Source: Methylomicrobium sp051061015
Lineage (GTDB): Bacteria > Pseudomonadota > Gammaproteobacteria > Methylococcales > Methylomonadaceae
Length of the DNA stretch: 64,000 nt
Direction: 5' to 3'
Assembly: GCA_051061015.1 (NCBI GenBank)
Contig: JBPFEG010000025.1
Coordinates: 1-64,000, forward strand
Part shown: piece by piece, positions 25,408-34,292 of the stretch
Position numbering within the stretch: the first letter of the stretch is position 1
Layout of the letters: each line of letters begins with the position of its first letter
The notes under the pieces: generated by a model
The model's database searches: none
The model's input: only the letters and a program-made list of their open reading frames with translations
What the model was told of the DNA's origin: nothing
Made by a program: the position numbers and the translations under genes

Positions 25408-25950
25408 TTATTGCTCACTTTCCATAATGAGGTTTTTATACTCATTTTCGTCCAGTTGTCCGTCTTTATTTGTATCAGCTTTATCAAAATGCTTCAGCAA
25501 AGAAGGAGAGCCATTTAGCTCACTTTTGGTCACATAACTATCACTATTTTTATCCGCTCCCTGGAAAGACTGGATTTTACCCATCCCTTGCGAGCTTCCC
25601 CGATTACCGGTAGTGCCTTGAGAAGTCCCTGAGGTTCCTGGCGAAGTCTCCGAGGTTCCTGGCGAAGTATCGTAGGTGCCTCGTGACGTGCCGGAGCTCC
25701 CTTCCGGACTCCCCTTTACTCCCTGAGAGGAACCTGTGGTTCCTTGTGAAGTCCCTGAACTTCCTTCTGAGCTACCGCTCCCGGTAGTTCCGGTTACTGA
25801 ATTACCAGACCTTCCCTCGGACGTGCCAGTGGTCCCTTGTGACCCGGAGCCTGTTTCATTCATTGCCCCGGCCTGCGCAATTCCCGCCAGACTGATGCAA
25901 AAACTAATCAATAAATAAGACTTTTTACTTAAACCATTAAAAATACTCAT
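25408..25950 (-). CDS. Secreted EF-hand protein with Gly/Ser/Thr repeat linker
   Basis: A protein of about 180 residues. A Sec signal peptide (MSIFNGLSKKSYLL...AQAGA, cleaved near residue 28) is followed by about 90 residues of degenerate 5-6-residue repeats of the GTSQGTTGSS/GTSEGSSG type. The C-terminal pair of EF-hands comprises DKNSDSYVTKSE, partly degenerate, and DTNKDGQLDENE, canonical. It probably binds calcium in the periplasm or outside the cell. The start at 25950 has an AGGAG site 6 bases upstream; a Met eight codons earlier is less likely. Confidence 0.82.
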   Translation of the reverse strand: MSIFNGLSKKSYLLISFCISLAGIAQAGAMNETGSGSQGTTGTSEGRSGNSVTGTTGSGSSEGSSGTSQGTTGSSQGVKGSPEGSSGTSRGTYDTSPGTSETSPGTSGTSQGTTGNRGSSQGMGKIQSFQGADKNSDSYVTKSELNGSPSLLKHFDKADTNKDGQLDENEYKNLIMESEQ

Positions 25951-26116
25951 ATTTTTTCTCCTGATGGGTATCATATTTTCTTCTTTCAGCCGCCTTTTTC
26001 GTTTTTATCGATGGATACATTCATTAAATAAAAAGACTCGGGCTTTGCCTGAAGACGTTTCTAAATATATATTTAATATTAATAGCCGTCAGTACGACAT
26101 CTAACAGAAAAGATTT

Positions 26117-27406
26117 CTAATTGAACAAGTGACTAAAAATGGCAAGAATATCTGTTTTATTTTTGGAATACCAAAGATTACCTAAATGGCCTCCGTAGGG
26201 ATAAAAGATTGCGCGCTTGCTAAAAGTTTTTTCCAAAAACACTACATCCTCATCGGATAGCAGAAAATCATCCAGGTTATGCATTAAAAAAATATTCTTA
26301 TTATTTTCCAGGGTAGACTCAATGGCTCTGAGAGAAACCTGGCTATTTAGTTTATCCAAATCCATCTGCTTATCTCCCCAGGATTGCTTCCAGAAAATAA
26401 GAAATTTTTCCAGATACTCCATAAGCGTATAAGAACGAGCTTCCTCGAATCGCAGACTACGCTGCCCCCAGCTGATGGGACTTTTTAAAATCCCCAAATG
26501 CAATGTCAGATCGCTCGCATAAAGGGCATCGCTGACCGATTTCTGCATGGTATTTCCGATTAGATAGCCGATTTGCCTGTCTGTCAGCCCAATACGGGTA
26601 TCCCAACCCGCGAAATAGCCCGGATTGTCCGGGTCCATATGTAATGCCTCATTCAGCAGACCGACTGTATAAGCATCCAGATAACTCCGCTGTTTTTCCC
26701 CATAAACGCTGCCCAGATCAGCCATATAGTCGATTCGCCTGATCGTTCTCAGCAGATCAACCGGCGGATTAATTAAAAGATAAGTGAATACGCCAATTTT
26801 ATTTTGAGCATTATCCAGTCTACTGATATAGGCAGCATCGAGTGCGCCTACGCTCAACCCCAATAAGCCGATTTTGCCGACTTTCGCGCCCCATTTCCGC
26901 TTGACCTCGTTCAATGTTAATTGCATCACGGTGTAGAGATCTTCGGCATCTTCTCCGCTAAAGCCAGGCAAGCCAAGATGGCTCGCCGACACGGCAAAGT
27001 TCCAATGAAAGGGAGAAGGTAAAACCAGTACATGAAACCCATGCCCCGCCAGGAATTCAGCCAAATATCTGGCAGTTCCGGCATAGGAGGAACTTCCTAT
27101 CCCGGGTATGATAAAAACCAGCGGAGCCAAACCCTTCTGCTGATAAAACCGATAAAGCAGTTTCTCTTTTCCTTCCAGGTAAAGGTGCTCGCGCCCTTCC
27201 AGGATTTTGATGCGAAGATCTCGTATATCGCCCGTAGGGATGATTTCCTTTCCTTGCATCAACAAAACGGTAGAAGTCGCAATCAAAGGATTTTTGTAAG
27301 GATAAGGGTAAGCCGCCTCATTTATTCTTTCCGCCCGTACGTCCGGAACACCGCACATCAGCAAAAAGAAAAAAGCCGCTGCGCCGATGACTCTGAGGGA
27401 ACTCAT
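26117..27406 (-). CDS. Exported alpha/beta-hydrolase
   Basis: A protein of about 429 residues with an N-terminal signal peptide (SSLRVIGAAAFFFLLMCG...VRA, about 25 residues). It has an alpha/beta-hydrolase core: oxyanion-side motif IPGIGSSSYAG, nucleophile elbow GLSVGA (Ser near 185), a candidate acid in HNLDDFLLSDED and a catalytic His in YGGHLGN. It should act in the periplasm or outer envelope as an esterase or lipase-like enzyme, substrate unknown. I chose ATG 27406, which has GGAG upstream, over the Met six codons earlier. Confidence 0.8.
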   Translation of the reverse strand: MSSLRVIGAAAFFFLLMCGVPDVRAERINEAAYPYPYKNPLIATSTVLLMQGKEIIPTGDIRDLRIKILEGREHLYLEGKEKLLYRFYQQKGLAPLVFIIPGIGSSSYAGTARYLAEFLAGHGFHVLVLPSPFHWNFAVSASHLGLPGFSGEDAEDLYTVMQLTLNEVKRKWGAKVGKIGLLGLSVGALDAAYISRLDNAQNKIGVFTYLLINPPVDLLRTIRRIDYMADLGSVYGEKQRSYLDAYTVGLLNEALHMDPDNPGYFAGWDTRIGLTDRQIGYLIGNTMQKSVSDALYASDLTLHLGILKSPISWGQRSLRFEEARSYTLMEYLEKFLIFWKQSWGDKQMDLDKLNSQVSLRAIESTLENNKNIFLMHNLDDFLLSDEDVVFLEKTFSKRAIFYPYGGHLGNLWYSKNKTDILAIFSHLFN

Positions 27407-27641
27407 GATAATTCTCCAGTACACTCAAATACATGAGAAGGCGTTGCTTTCTTTCCGAACCTGCCGCATTGCCGCGGATTTGATGGATCAGGGAAAGTAA
27501 TGACGGCTTTTTAGGTTCGCATACCGCTTTCCAGCAGACGTGTAACGGAATATGCAGGAGCAGAAAAAATTAGACGAATCTCCGTATAGAAAACAAAAAG
27601 TCGATCTTAAATTCGTTGACTATCAATCAATAGGAATCTCA

Positions 27642-27917
27642 TTAGAAATTATCGTAATGGATGATGTTTCCTTTCTGATCCATTTCCAGTTCCAGTTTTT
27701 TTCCGTGCTCAAGTTTTTCCATCTTGTAGCCGTAGGAAAGGCTTTCAGACTTCATCAATACTTCCGTCTCTTCAAAGGAAGGATTGAGATAAAACCTCAT
27801 AATCGCTTTATCAATCAGGCTCGATACAGAAAAAGGATTTACTTCATCACTATTTGTCTGGCTGTTGATTAAAAACAGCACCGCTACCGTTACGCCTATA
27901 ATCATTTGAGTTTTCAT
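27642..27917 (-). CDS. Small exported protein of unknown function
   Basis: A 91-residue protein with an N-terminal hydrophobic segment (MKTQMIIGVTVAVLFLI) that is a signal peptide or anchor, and a short, mostly polar C-terminal part ending in a strand-rich KLELEMDQKGNIIHYDNF. I do not recognise a family; the ending faintly recalls PepSY-type folds. It lies on the same strand as the hydrolase and the next small exported protein. Confidence 0.5.
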   Translation of the reverse strand: MKTQMIIGVTVAVLFLINSQTNSDEVNPFSVSSLIDKAIMRFYLNPSFEETEVLMKSESLSYGYKMEKLEHGKKLELEMDQKGNIIHYDNF

Positions 27918-27981
27918 AACATTTAAAACTCTTTTAGTTTATAAAAATTTTATCTTCTACCCTATTGAAAACACATGTTAT

Positions 27982-28305
27982 TTAGCCGCCTTTTTCCTTG
28001 CGTTTCATTTCAATTTCCTTGCGGTGCTTAGCGCGAAATGCAGCCCTCTCTTCTTTCGACTTCATACCGTCCAGCTTCAGCAGATAATTACACCGTTCTT
28101 GCTCGGTCATGAAATCTGCGCCAAAAATATGAGAATATACCGGCACATCTCCCGGCCTCTCTGTCAATTCTTGAACCGGCTCACTAAATGATTCTTCCTG
28201 CTGCTGTTCTTCACTCGTACCTGCTGTAAGCGCCGCCGAGGAAGAGGAAAACAAAATTATCATAAAAACCGAAAAAAACTCTATCAATATCTCTCGCTTA
28301 ACCAT
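27982..28305 (-). CDS. Small exported protein with charged C-terminal helix
   Basis: A 107-residue protein with a signal peptide (cleavage near ALTAG) and a Glu/Gln-rich spacer. The C-terminal pattern FMTEQERCNYLLKLDGMKSKEERAAFRAKHRKEIEMK is found in a group of uncharacterised periplasmic proteins of Proteobacteria (MT-x-QER...EER-x-x-x-R-x-xH). It is likely helical. The function is unknown. It may be co-transcribed with the 91-residue protein downstream. Confidence 0.65.
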   Translation of the reverse strand: MVKREILIEFFSVFMIILFSSSSAALTAGTSEEQQQEESFSEPVQELTERPGDVPVYSHIFGADFMTEQERCNYLLKLDGMKSKEERAAFRAKHRKEIEMKRKEKGG

Positions 28306-28769
28306 AACACATCTCCTAAATACTCAAAAAATCATTAGTATTTTTTCGGATGGCAAAAATATTTATTTTTAATTCATTAGCTAAATTTACAATAAAAAAA
28401 ATAATTGTAAATCTTGAATAAAAAACAATTAATGATAAGAAATGGATACTGTTGATATCCTATTTTTAAACGAGAGTCTAATAAACATCAGATCATCTTA
28501 TAACTTAAGCAATGAATGACAAACTTACAGATTTTATCAGTTGACGCGGGACAAATCAGGGCTGCCAAATTTCTTGGGCCCGCCTGATTGAACAGGAAGT
28601 GTCAATCCGCACTTAGAGGGTCATCAAAACGCGATTCGCCCAAAAGAAAAGAGGATCGGAGCAAGGTGATAATAAGGGGAGGATAACCTGGCGCATCTCT
28701 CTTTCATGAATTGGAAGAGAAATACGCAAGCTTTATTTATTCACTTAATGGAAAATCAATTGGGAAAAC
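28306..28769. other. Gene-free stretch, AT-rich in its first half
   Basis: About 460 bases with no convincing ORF. The first 240 bases are strongly AT-rich and probably hold the promoter of the small exported proteins to the left. The second half separates them from the PAS-LuxR regulator. I see no strong repeat. Confidence 0.4.
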
Positions 28770-30233
28770 TCAGTGATGATCGATAAGCGGGTTATCGTCA
28801 TGCAGCGACATTAGATAGCCGGTCAAATTCAACGAACGGCTGTTCAGCCCCAACTTTTTGCGAATATGCTTTCTATGAATGTTAACCGTGCCCGGAGAAA
28901 GCTTAAGCATCGAAGCAATGACTTTTGTCGGCATGGCCTGTCTTATCATCGACGCCACCTGGATTTCGACAGGGGTTAATTTCATATAGGCCGCCGGCAA
29001 ACTTTCCGAAACGCCGTAAGAGTCCAGCAAATGTTTTAAATTGACCTCCAAAATTCCGATCAATCGCACTTCGTTTTTATCGCGGGTGTGCTCTTTCAGC
29101 TTTTTCAAAAAAGGCAACACCGTTCTTTCCGCTTCTTGCGAAAGCGAGAATTGGGCTTTGGAAAGTTCCGCCTGCTGCTGCTTGAGCATAACCTGCAGCG
29201 CCGTGTTGATTTCCGAAGTTTCCTTATTGGCTTTTCCCAGATCCGAATGCATGATCTTGATCTGGTTTTCGAGAGATTCTTTTGTGTTCAGCAGAATCTT
29301 CTCGGCTTGCTTTTGCAAGGTAATATCCGCAAAACTGATCACATAATGACTGATGCGCCCTTCAGTTCCAAGAACTTGGGTAATACTCAGGGAAACGGGA
29401 AAACTCTCGCCATTTTTGCGCCGCTCGCAAGCCTCACCGTGCCAACAGCCCTCCTGCACCATGGAGGTCCATAACATTTCCGAAAATGGCTCGTCCTGCA
29501 AGTCGCACTGAAAAAACGAAGGCGTCTGGCCGACGATCTCTTTCGTGCTGTAGCCGGTGATGCGGCTGAATGCCTTATTGGCGCGCAGAATGATCTTATT
29601 CGCATCGGTGATTAAAATCGCCTCCTGCGTTTCAAAAGCCGCGGCGGCGATTCGCAGGCTCTGTTCGGCCTGTTTCAGGGAAGTAATATCGCTGATCGCG
29701 AGACGAAATATCGGCAGTTCGCCATCAAGCTCGATACGCAGACAGTCGATCTGCACATAAACAGGAGGAGCACCATCGGCGCGCTGAATCTGTGTCTCGC
29801 AAGTCTGTTTATCAGGATTTTGCCGGGCTTGGATAAAAAACCGATGCCAATGATCTTTTTCCTGCTCGGCAATAAACTGCGCAAAAAGCCGGTTGAGCAG
29901 TTTGGTGCGCGAGACTTCGAGCAAATTCGCGCCAGTCAGATTACCTTCGAGAATCACACCGCCCCAGGTAATCGTAAAATAGCCGACCGGCGCGAAATCG
30001 TAAAGATCGGCGTAACGGTCCCGCGAGGTTATTAACTCGTTCTGCGCACGTCGCAACTCCTCGTTTTGCATTTCCAGCTCGATCTGGTGGACGCGCAATT
30101 CGTGCAGCAGCTTGTCCGGATTCTTAGTCGACCATTCCTGTATGCCGGCTTGGGCAATTTGAGTTTCGGCTTTATTCCTTAACTCCAGCTGCCTTTGCAG
30201 CTGATCGAAGAGTAAATCGGTTTTCATATTCAT
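28770..30233 (-). CDS. PAS-domain LuxR-type transcriptional regulator
   Basis: A 487-residue sensor-regulator. An N-terminal helical segment (LHELRVHQIELEMQNEELRRAQ) leads into a first PAS domain (about 75-190, YDFAPVGYFTIT) and a second PAS domain (about 195-315, AAFETQEAILITDANKII). A coiled coil follows, and the C-terminus is a LuxR/GerE DNA-binding domain (about 415-475, LTPVEIQVASMI...STVN-like SPGTVNIHRKHIRKKL). There is no receiver or kinase domain, so it appears to bind a signal directly in its PAS pockets. Its targets are unknown; the nearby stress genes are candidates. Confidence 0.88.
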   Translation of the reverse strand: MNMKTDLLFDQLQRQLELRNKAETQIAQAGIQEWSTKNPDKLLHELRVHQIELEMQNEELRRAQNELITSRDRYADLYDFAPVGYFTITWGGVILEGNLTGANLLEVSRTKLLNRLFAQFIAEQEKDHWHRFFIQARQNPDKQTCETQIQRADGAPPVYVQIDCLRIELDGELPIFRLAISDITSLKQAEQSLRIAAAAFETQEAILITDANKIILRANKAFSRITGYSTKEIVGQTPSFFQCDLQDEPFSEMLWTSMVQEGCWHGEACERRKNGESFPVSLSITQVLGTEGRISHYVISFADITLQKQAEKILLNTKESLENQIKIMHSDLGKANKETSEINTALQVMLKQQQAELSKAQFSLSQEAERTVLPFLKKLKEHTRDKNEVRLIGILEVNLKHLLDSYGVSESLPAAYMKLTPVEIQVASMIRQAMPTKVIASMLKLSPGTVNIHRKHIRKKLGLNSRSLNLTGYLMSLHDDNPLIDHH

Positions 30234-30489
30234 CGATTGGGCTCCGTCGATAATTAGATTGTCAACAATATCCTGATTTTGAGTGCTCTCAGCACCGGTT
30301 CGACTTTTGTCGGAACCGGCACCGCGTTGCTATCCAAGTCCGACGGTAGCTTTGAAGTTAAGAACATCAGCTTGAGCATGTGAGACAACTTCAGAACAAA
30401 CAAATTCAAAATGTATAATAAATCTTCGACCTCATCAATGACAAATCGTTGCGTCATTCACGAAATCAGTCAACTTATTCAGAGACAAC

Positions 30490-31206
30490 CTAACAATGAT
30501 AGGGAGCTTGATAGATCGAATTAGTCAGCGGATAACAGCTTGTGTTCTCCAGGACTGTAATAATTTCATCGCAATCTATGATGATCTTGTCGTCTGCTAA
30601 AATGTAATCCGCCAGTCTGTTGATGGCGCTCCAGTTGGAGTGATCGCTGACAAAAGCAAAGGCAGCCAGAAAGAGTTCGTTAATCTTTCTTTTTTTCAGA
30701 TTTTCGTTATCGAAAAAGCATTCGAAATATTCTCTGACAACATCCAGTTCGTACGAGCCGTCATAATATTGCAGCGCATTCACATTCACCAAGCTGGGGT
30801 TGACTAGTTCGTTGTCGCGCATCGCAACATCCTTAGCTTCGGCCACTGGCCCTGCCAATAGATTGATAATGTCCGCTTCGAAAGCGACTTCATAGGCGAG
30901 TTTCTGGGCACTGGACAAATCCTTTGCCCCTATTTCGAGCGAGGTAGGCAGGCTCTGAATCAAGCGCCCCCCTTCCAGTTTGGCGATATAGGCGTCGTAG
31001 GTATCGCCTAAAAACCGGCTTGTTCGACAATCGCCTTGTACTAAGCCGTTAATCGTAATGCGGAAATAGACCGGCGGAAGACCTTTTTGTTTATTGCCCA
31101 GATAGATGGCCGCGGCATGCCCGGCTTCGTGGATGGCATTTCTTCTGCTGAGCTCTTTGTGCGTCAGACGCGAGGCCTTGATAAAATTATGGGTATATTG
31201 GTTCAT
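30490..31206 (-). CDS. Stand-alone FtsH-type (M41-like) zinc peptidase
   Basis: A 238-residue protein with the zinc-binding HEAGH motif at residues 26-30 (NAIHEAGHAAAIYL), as in the M41 peptidase domain of FtsH. A later NLLAGPVAEAKD segment matches the LxGR-AAE region of FtsH, and Asp in the YELDVVREYF helix is a candidate third metal ligand. There is no transmembrane segment and no AAA+ ATPase, both present in real FtsH, so any proteolysis would not be ATP-coupled within this chain. Such small M41-only proteins are known but poorly studied. It stands alone upstream of the PAS-LuxR gene, on the same strand. Confidence 0.75.
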   Translation of the reverse strand: MNQYTHNFIKASRLTHKELSRRNAIHEAGHAAAIYLGNKQKGLPPVYFRITINGLVQGDCRTSRFLGDTYDAYIAKLEGGRLIQSLPTSLEIGAKDLSSAQKLAYEVAFEADIINLLAGPVAEAKDVAMRDNELVNPSLVNVNALQYYDGSYELDVVREYFECFFDNENLKKRKINELFLAAFAFVSDHSNWSAINRLADYILADDKIIIDCDEIITVLENTSCYPLTNSIYQAPYHC

Positions 31207-32355
31207 AAAATCTTCCTAATTTCTAGAAATATTTTCATCTTAGAGTAGCCCATGAGTGCCGGCGATAAAATCAAGCCTTCTCATGTGACGATTTTTTTAA
31301 TTTAAAACAGTCCCTGTTTTATTTATTTTTATTGAGAAATTCAGTCAAGCGAAGCTCTAAAATAAACAAACCATTGCACACGCCGGTTGCTGTACGACGG
31401 ATAACGAGATTGTCTGCTTGCGCCCCGATAATATAGGGACGGTCCCACTATCATCGCCCATCTTATGGGGTAGGGCACCAGCACCAGCCGGAGCAAACGT
31501 AAAATATCCCGACTATCCTTTAGCTTGCCCGGCCGTTGTCCAATGGCCTGTTTAAGCCCATCAGAATGAGCTTGAACCGGAAATATAACCGATTTAAAAA
31601 TCTAAAAAACTTCAGCTTTCACACTATCACTTTCCCTGGATCGCAGAGACACTTAAACCCCCTGTGATCGATTCAAATGTGCGTCAACTTGATGTTGGTT
31701 TGCTCGGAAACTTACCTTTTTCCAACGTTTTACAGTGTACATTTGAGTTTAAAATCTTGTAAATAGATAAATAATGAGAATATAAAGATAGGAAATGGAT
31801 ATAAAAAATATCAATTCCCCTGAAATAGCAGCCCTGATGCTCTCTAAGCCATTAAAGTAAAAGGATAATTTAGCAACCAGCGGTTTAGCTTCAGAGTATT
31901 AATTCTACGGTTTCAACAAGTCAATAGGGTATTTAGGGGAGTTTAATCCGCGTGGGATCACTCATGGGCTTTCTTATGGTATTCTTAATACTATCCATTA
32001 TATCTCGGCTTCCTTCTAAAATGCGGAATAGGTAATGCTTAGTGTTCCCGATTTAGCAAAATCTCACGGCAGATTTATTATTTAAATATCATTAGTTTAC
32101 TACATATTATTATCATTTTTAATTAATATTGCCCTAAATCAGCCCATCAATAAAAATTGAACTTGAAAAATAACCGCCAAATCTAAAATAACAATTTATC
32201 GTTAAAGCATGATTAACCAATAACTTAGAATTAAAATTTCTTTTAAATAATTAAAATTATAGTTTCATACTAAAAATTTTCAGCGGACAGGCAGAGATCC
32301 CGCCTTGTAAAACAGGGAGGTCTCAATTTACGGGGCTCTCTGGGGAGTTGAGCAT
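31207..32355. other. 1.15-kb gene-free region
   Basis: No ORF with family features. It contains the palindrome GGGACGGTCCC near 31437-31447 in a GC-richer patch (about 31385-31570), within otherwise AT-rich sequence. That patch could be a remnant of an old mobile element, but no transposase motif can be read in it. The last 60 bases hold an imperfect hairpin (32294-32324) and a GGGGAG ribosome site for the DUF5752 gene, so the promoter of the trehalose operon is likely in the AT-rich 32040-32290 segment. Confidence 0.4.
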
Positions 32356-33045
32356 ATGAATGCGCCTAATAATCAAACCCAAGCAAACATTCCGCCGTTT
32401 ATCTTGAAAGATTGCGCATTAATCGCAGTTGCCACCAACCAACGGGCGGCAACATTGAAGGAATTCCGCGACCATATCGAAACGCTGAGCAAAGACAGTT
32501 TGTATTATCATTTTTGGGGCAATTTGCTGTTGCCTCATTTTGAAGAGCGCGAATATATCAACGATTTTGCCGGCTGGGTGCGCCACAGCCTGCATGATGC
32601 AATACTGGCCGAACAGTTGGCTGTTCTCGATCCGACCCGGTTCAGCAATCCGGAAGACCTGCGCTACCGTATGCTGGAATACATCGACGATCGTCTCGAG
32701 CAAAGCGAATATTTGCAATGGACTAGGGCCTCGCAGCGTTTTGAATTCATCCGTTCGCAGATCGTCGTATTCGATGCGCGCACTGCTGTGACCGATCCGC
32801 ATGAGATGGTGGAGCTGATTCCGCATCTATCGGTCAACAGTATTTTTTATCATTTCATCGATTCCCGCCGGCGCACCGAAAACAAAATCGACGATTTCCG
32901 CCAATGGCTGAGTTTTTTCGGCGATACTTATCAGCCCTTGATCGAGCGATTGTCGCAGCTCGATCCTTATTTCCTTACCCTGACCCAATTGCGCCAACAA
33001 TTGGCGGCCACGTTTCAAGAGTATTTCACGGAGACCGTGTCATGA
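32356..33045 (+). CDS. DUF5752 family protein, first gene of the trehalose operon
   Basis: A 229-residue acidic, probably helical protein made of two similar halves: each has a SLYYHFWGN or SIFYHFIDSRR motif followed by a region ending in LDP. This matches DUF5752, which is repeatedly found beside trehalose-synthesising glycosyltransferases; its function is unknown. Its stop overlaps the treT start (ATGA), so the two are translationally coupled and probably made in equal amounts. An accessory or regulatory subunit role for TreT is inference. Confidence 0.75.
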   Translation: MNAPNNQTQANIPPFILKDCALIAVATNQRAATLKEFRDHIETLSKDSLYYHFWGNLLLPHFEEREYINDFAGWVRHSLHDAILAEQLAVLDPTRFSNPEDLRYRMLEYIDDRLEQSEYLQWTRASQRFEFIRSQIVVFDARTAVTDPHEMVELIPHLSVNSIFYHFIDSRRRTENKIDDFRQWLSFFGDTYQPLIERLSQLDPYFLTLTQLRQQLAATFQEYFTETVS

Positions 33046-34286
33046 CCTCCATGCTGGAGGCCTATGCCGCCGTGACCGGCGACGATGTGATTCGGCATTT
33101 GCAGCAGCTGTCCAGATCGCTGCGAGGCAAAACCCTGGTTCATGTGAATTCCACTCGCGTAGGCGGGGGCGTTGCCGAAATCCTGGAAAAACTGGTGCCG
33201 CTGGCCCGCGAACTGGGAATCGACGCGCGCTGGGAAGTCATTACCGGAGACAGCGAGTTTTATCGCTGCACCAAAAGCCTGCACAATGCGATCCAGGGCA
33301 ACCAGCTCAGCATTCCCGAAGCGCAATTGAACCATTTTCGCGACGTGAACGAACAGAATGCGAACCAGTTGCGGCCCATTCTGGAAGAGGCGGATTTTGT
33401 TTTTATCCACGATCCGCAACCGGCGGCACTGCTGCAATATTGTCAAGCGCGCAAGGGAAAATGGATCTGGAGATGCCATATAGATGCCAGCCATCCGCAC
33501 CGCCGCACCTGGCGTTTCGTCGAACAGTTCGTGCGCGAATATGACGCGAGTATTTTCTCTTTGCCTCAGTTCGTTCAGCCGATGCCGCATCCGTCTTATA
33601 TTGTCTCGCCGAGCATCGATCCCCTAAGCGATAAAAATATAGATTTGAGTCGGGATGAACTGGACCAGGTCCAGTCTCGTTTCGGCATCAATCCAGAAGC
33701 GCCAATGATCGCTCAGATTTCGCGTTTCGACCATTTCAAAGATCCGGTGGGGGTGATCGAAGCCTACAAATTGGCCAAAAGGTATATTCCGAATCTGCAG
33801 ATGGTGCTGGCCGGCGGCGGCGCCACGGACGATCCGGAAGGCGAAGCCGTCGTGAACGAGGTCCGGTTCGCAGCCGGCGATGATCCGAATATCAAGATCC
33901 TGCTGCTCCCGCCTGATGCCCACCGCACGATTAACGCTTTGCAGCGGCTCGCCGATATCGTACTGCAAAAATCCACGAAAGAAGGTTTCGGCTTGACGGT
34001 AACCGAAGCGCTATGGAAAGGCAAGCCGGTGATCGGCGGCGATACCGGCGGCATCCGTTTACAGGTAATCAATTTCCATACCGGCTTTTTGGTGAATACG
34101 TCCGAAGGCGCGGCGTTGCGTATTCGCTATCTGCTGAATCAACGGCAGAAAATGCAGGAGATGGGGGATAAGGGCAGAGAGTTCGTGCGCGAAAACTTTC
34201 TGTTGACCCGCCAATTGCGCGAGCATCTGACCTTGATGGTCGCGTTGCAGCATCATGCGGATAATCGAATCGAAGTAAGCGGATAA
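33042..34286 (+). CDS. treT: Trehalose synthase, glycosyltransferring (TreT), GT4 family
   Basis: A 414-residue retaining glycosyltransferase expected to make trehalose reversibly from ADP- or UDP-glucose and glucose. The N-terminal signature LVHVNSTRVGGGVAEILEKL followed by DARW and the KSLHNAIQG motif match archaeal and bacterial TreT. The C-terminal half has the GT4 nucleotide-sugar site (STKEGFGLTVTEALWKGKPV with the conserved Glu). I start it at ATG 33042, which overlaps the previous stop; an upstream extension of 46 codons lies inside the previous gene and is not family-like. It is followed after 6 bases by treZ. Confidence 0.88.
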   Translation: MTSMLEAYAAVTGDDVIRHLQQLSRSLRGKTLVHVNSTRVGGGVAEILEKLVPLARELGIDARWEVITGDSEFYRCTKSLHNAIQGNQLSIPEAQLNHFRDVNEQNANQLRPILEEADFVFIHDPQPAALLQYCQARKGKWIWRCHIDASHPHRRTWRFVEQFVREYDASIFSLPQFVQPMPHPSYIVSPSIDPLSDKNIDLSRDELDQVQSRFGINPEAPMIAQISRFDHFKDPVGVIEAYKLAKRYIPNLQMVLAGGGATDDPEGEAVVNEVRFAAGDDPNIKILLLPPDAHRTINALQRLADIVLQKSTKEGFGLTVTEALWKGKPVIGGDTGGIRLQVINFHTGFLVNTSEGAALRIRYLLNQRQKMQEMGDKGREFVRENFLLTRQLREHLTLMVALQHHADNRIEVSG

Positions 34287-34292
34287 CGACAG

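Noticed and set aside
24585..25918. Plus-strand Pro/Val-rich ORFs opposite the BON and EF-hand genes
   Set aside because: They are antisense readings of the Gly/Ser/Thr repeat linkers, not independent genes.
30254..30457. 67-codon minus-strand ORF between the PAS-LuxR and M41 genes
   Set aside because: No motif, no ribosome site and a composition like intergenic DNA; treated as chance.
31385..31570. Possible transposase remnant in the long spacer
   Set aside because: A short readable stretch (LKQAIGQRPGKLKDSRDILR) has no transposase motif; kept only as a note on the spacer.
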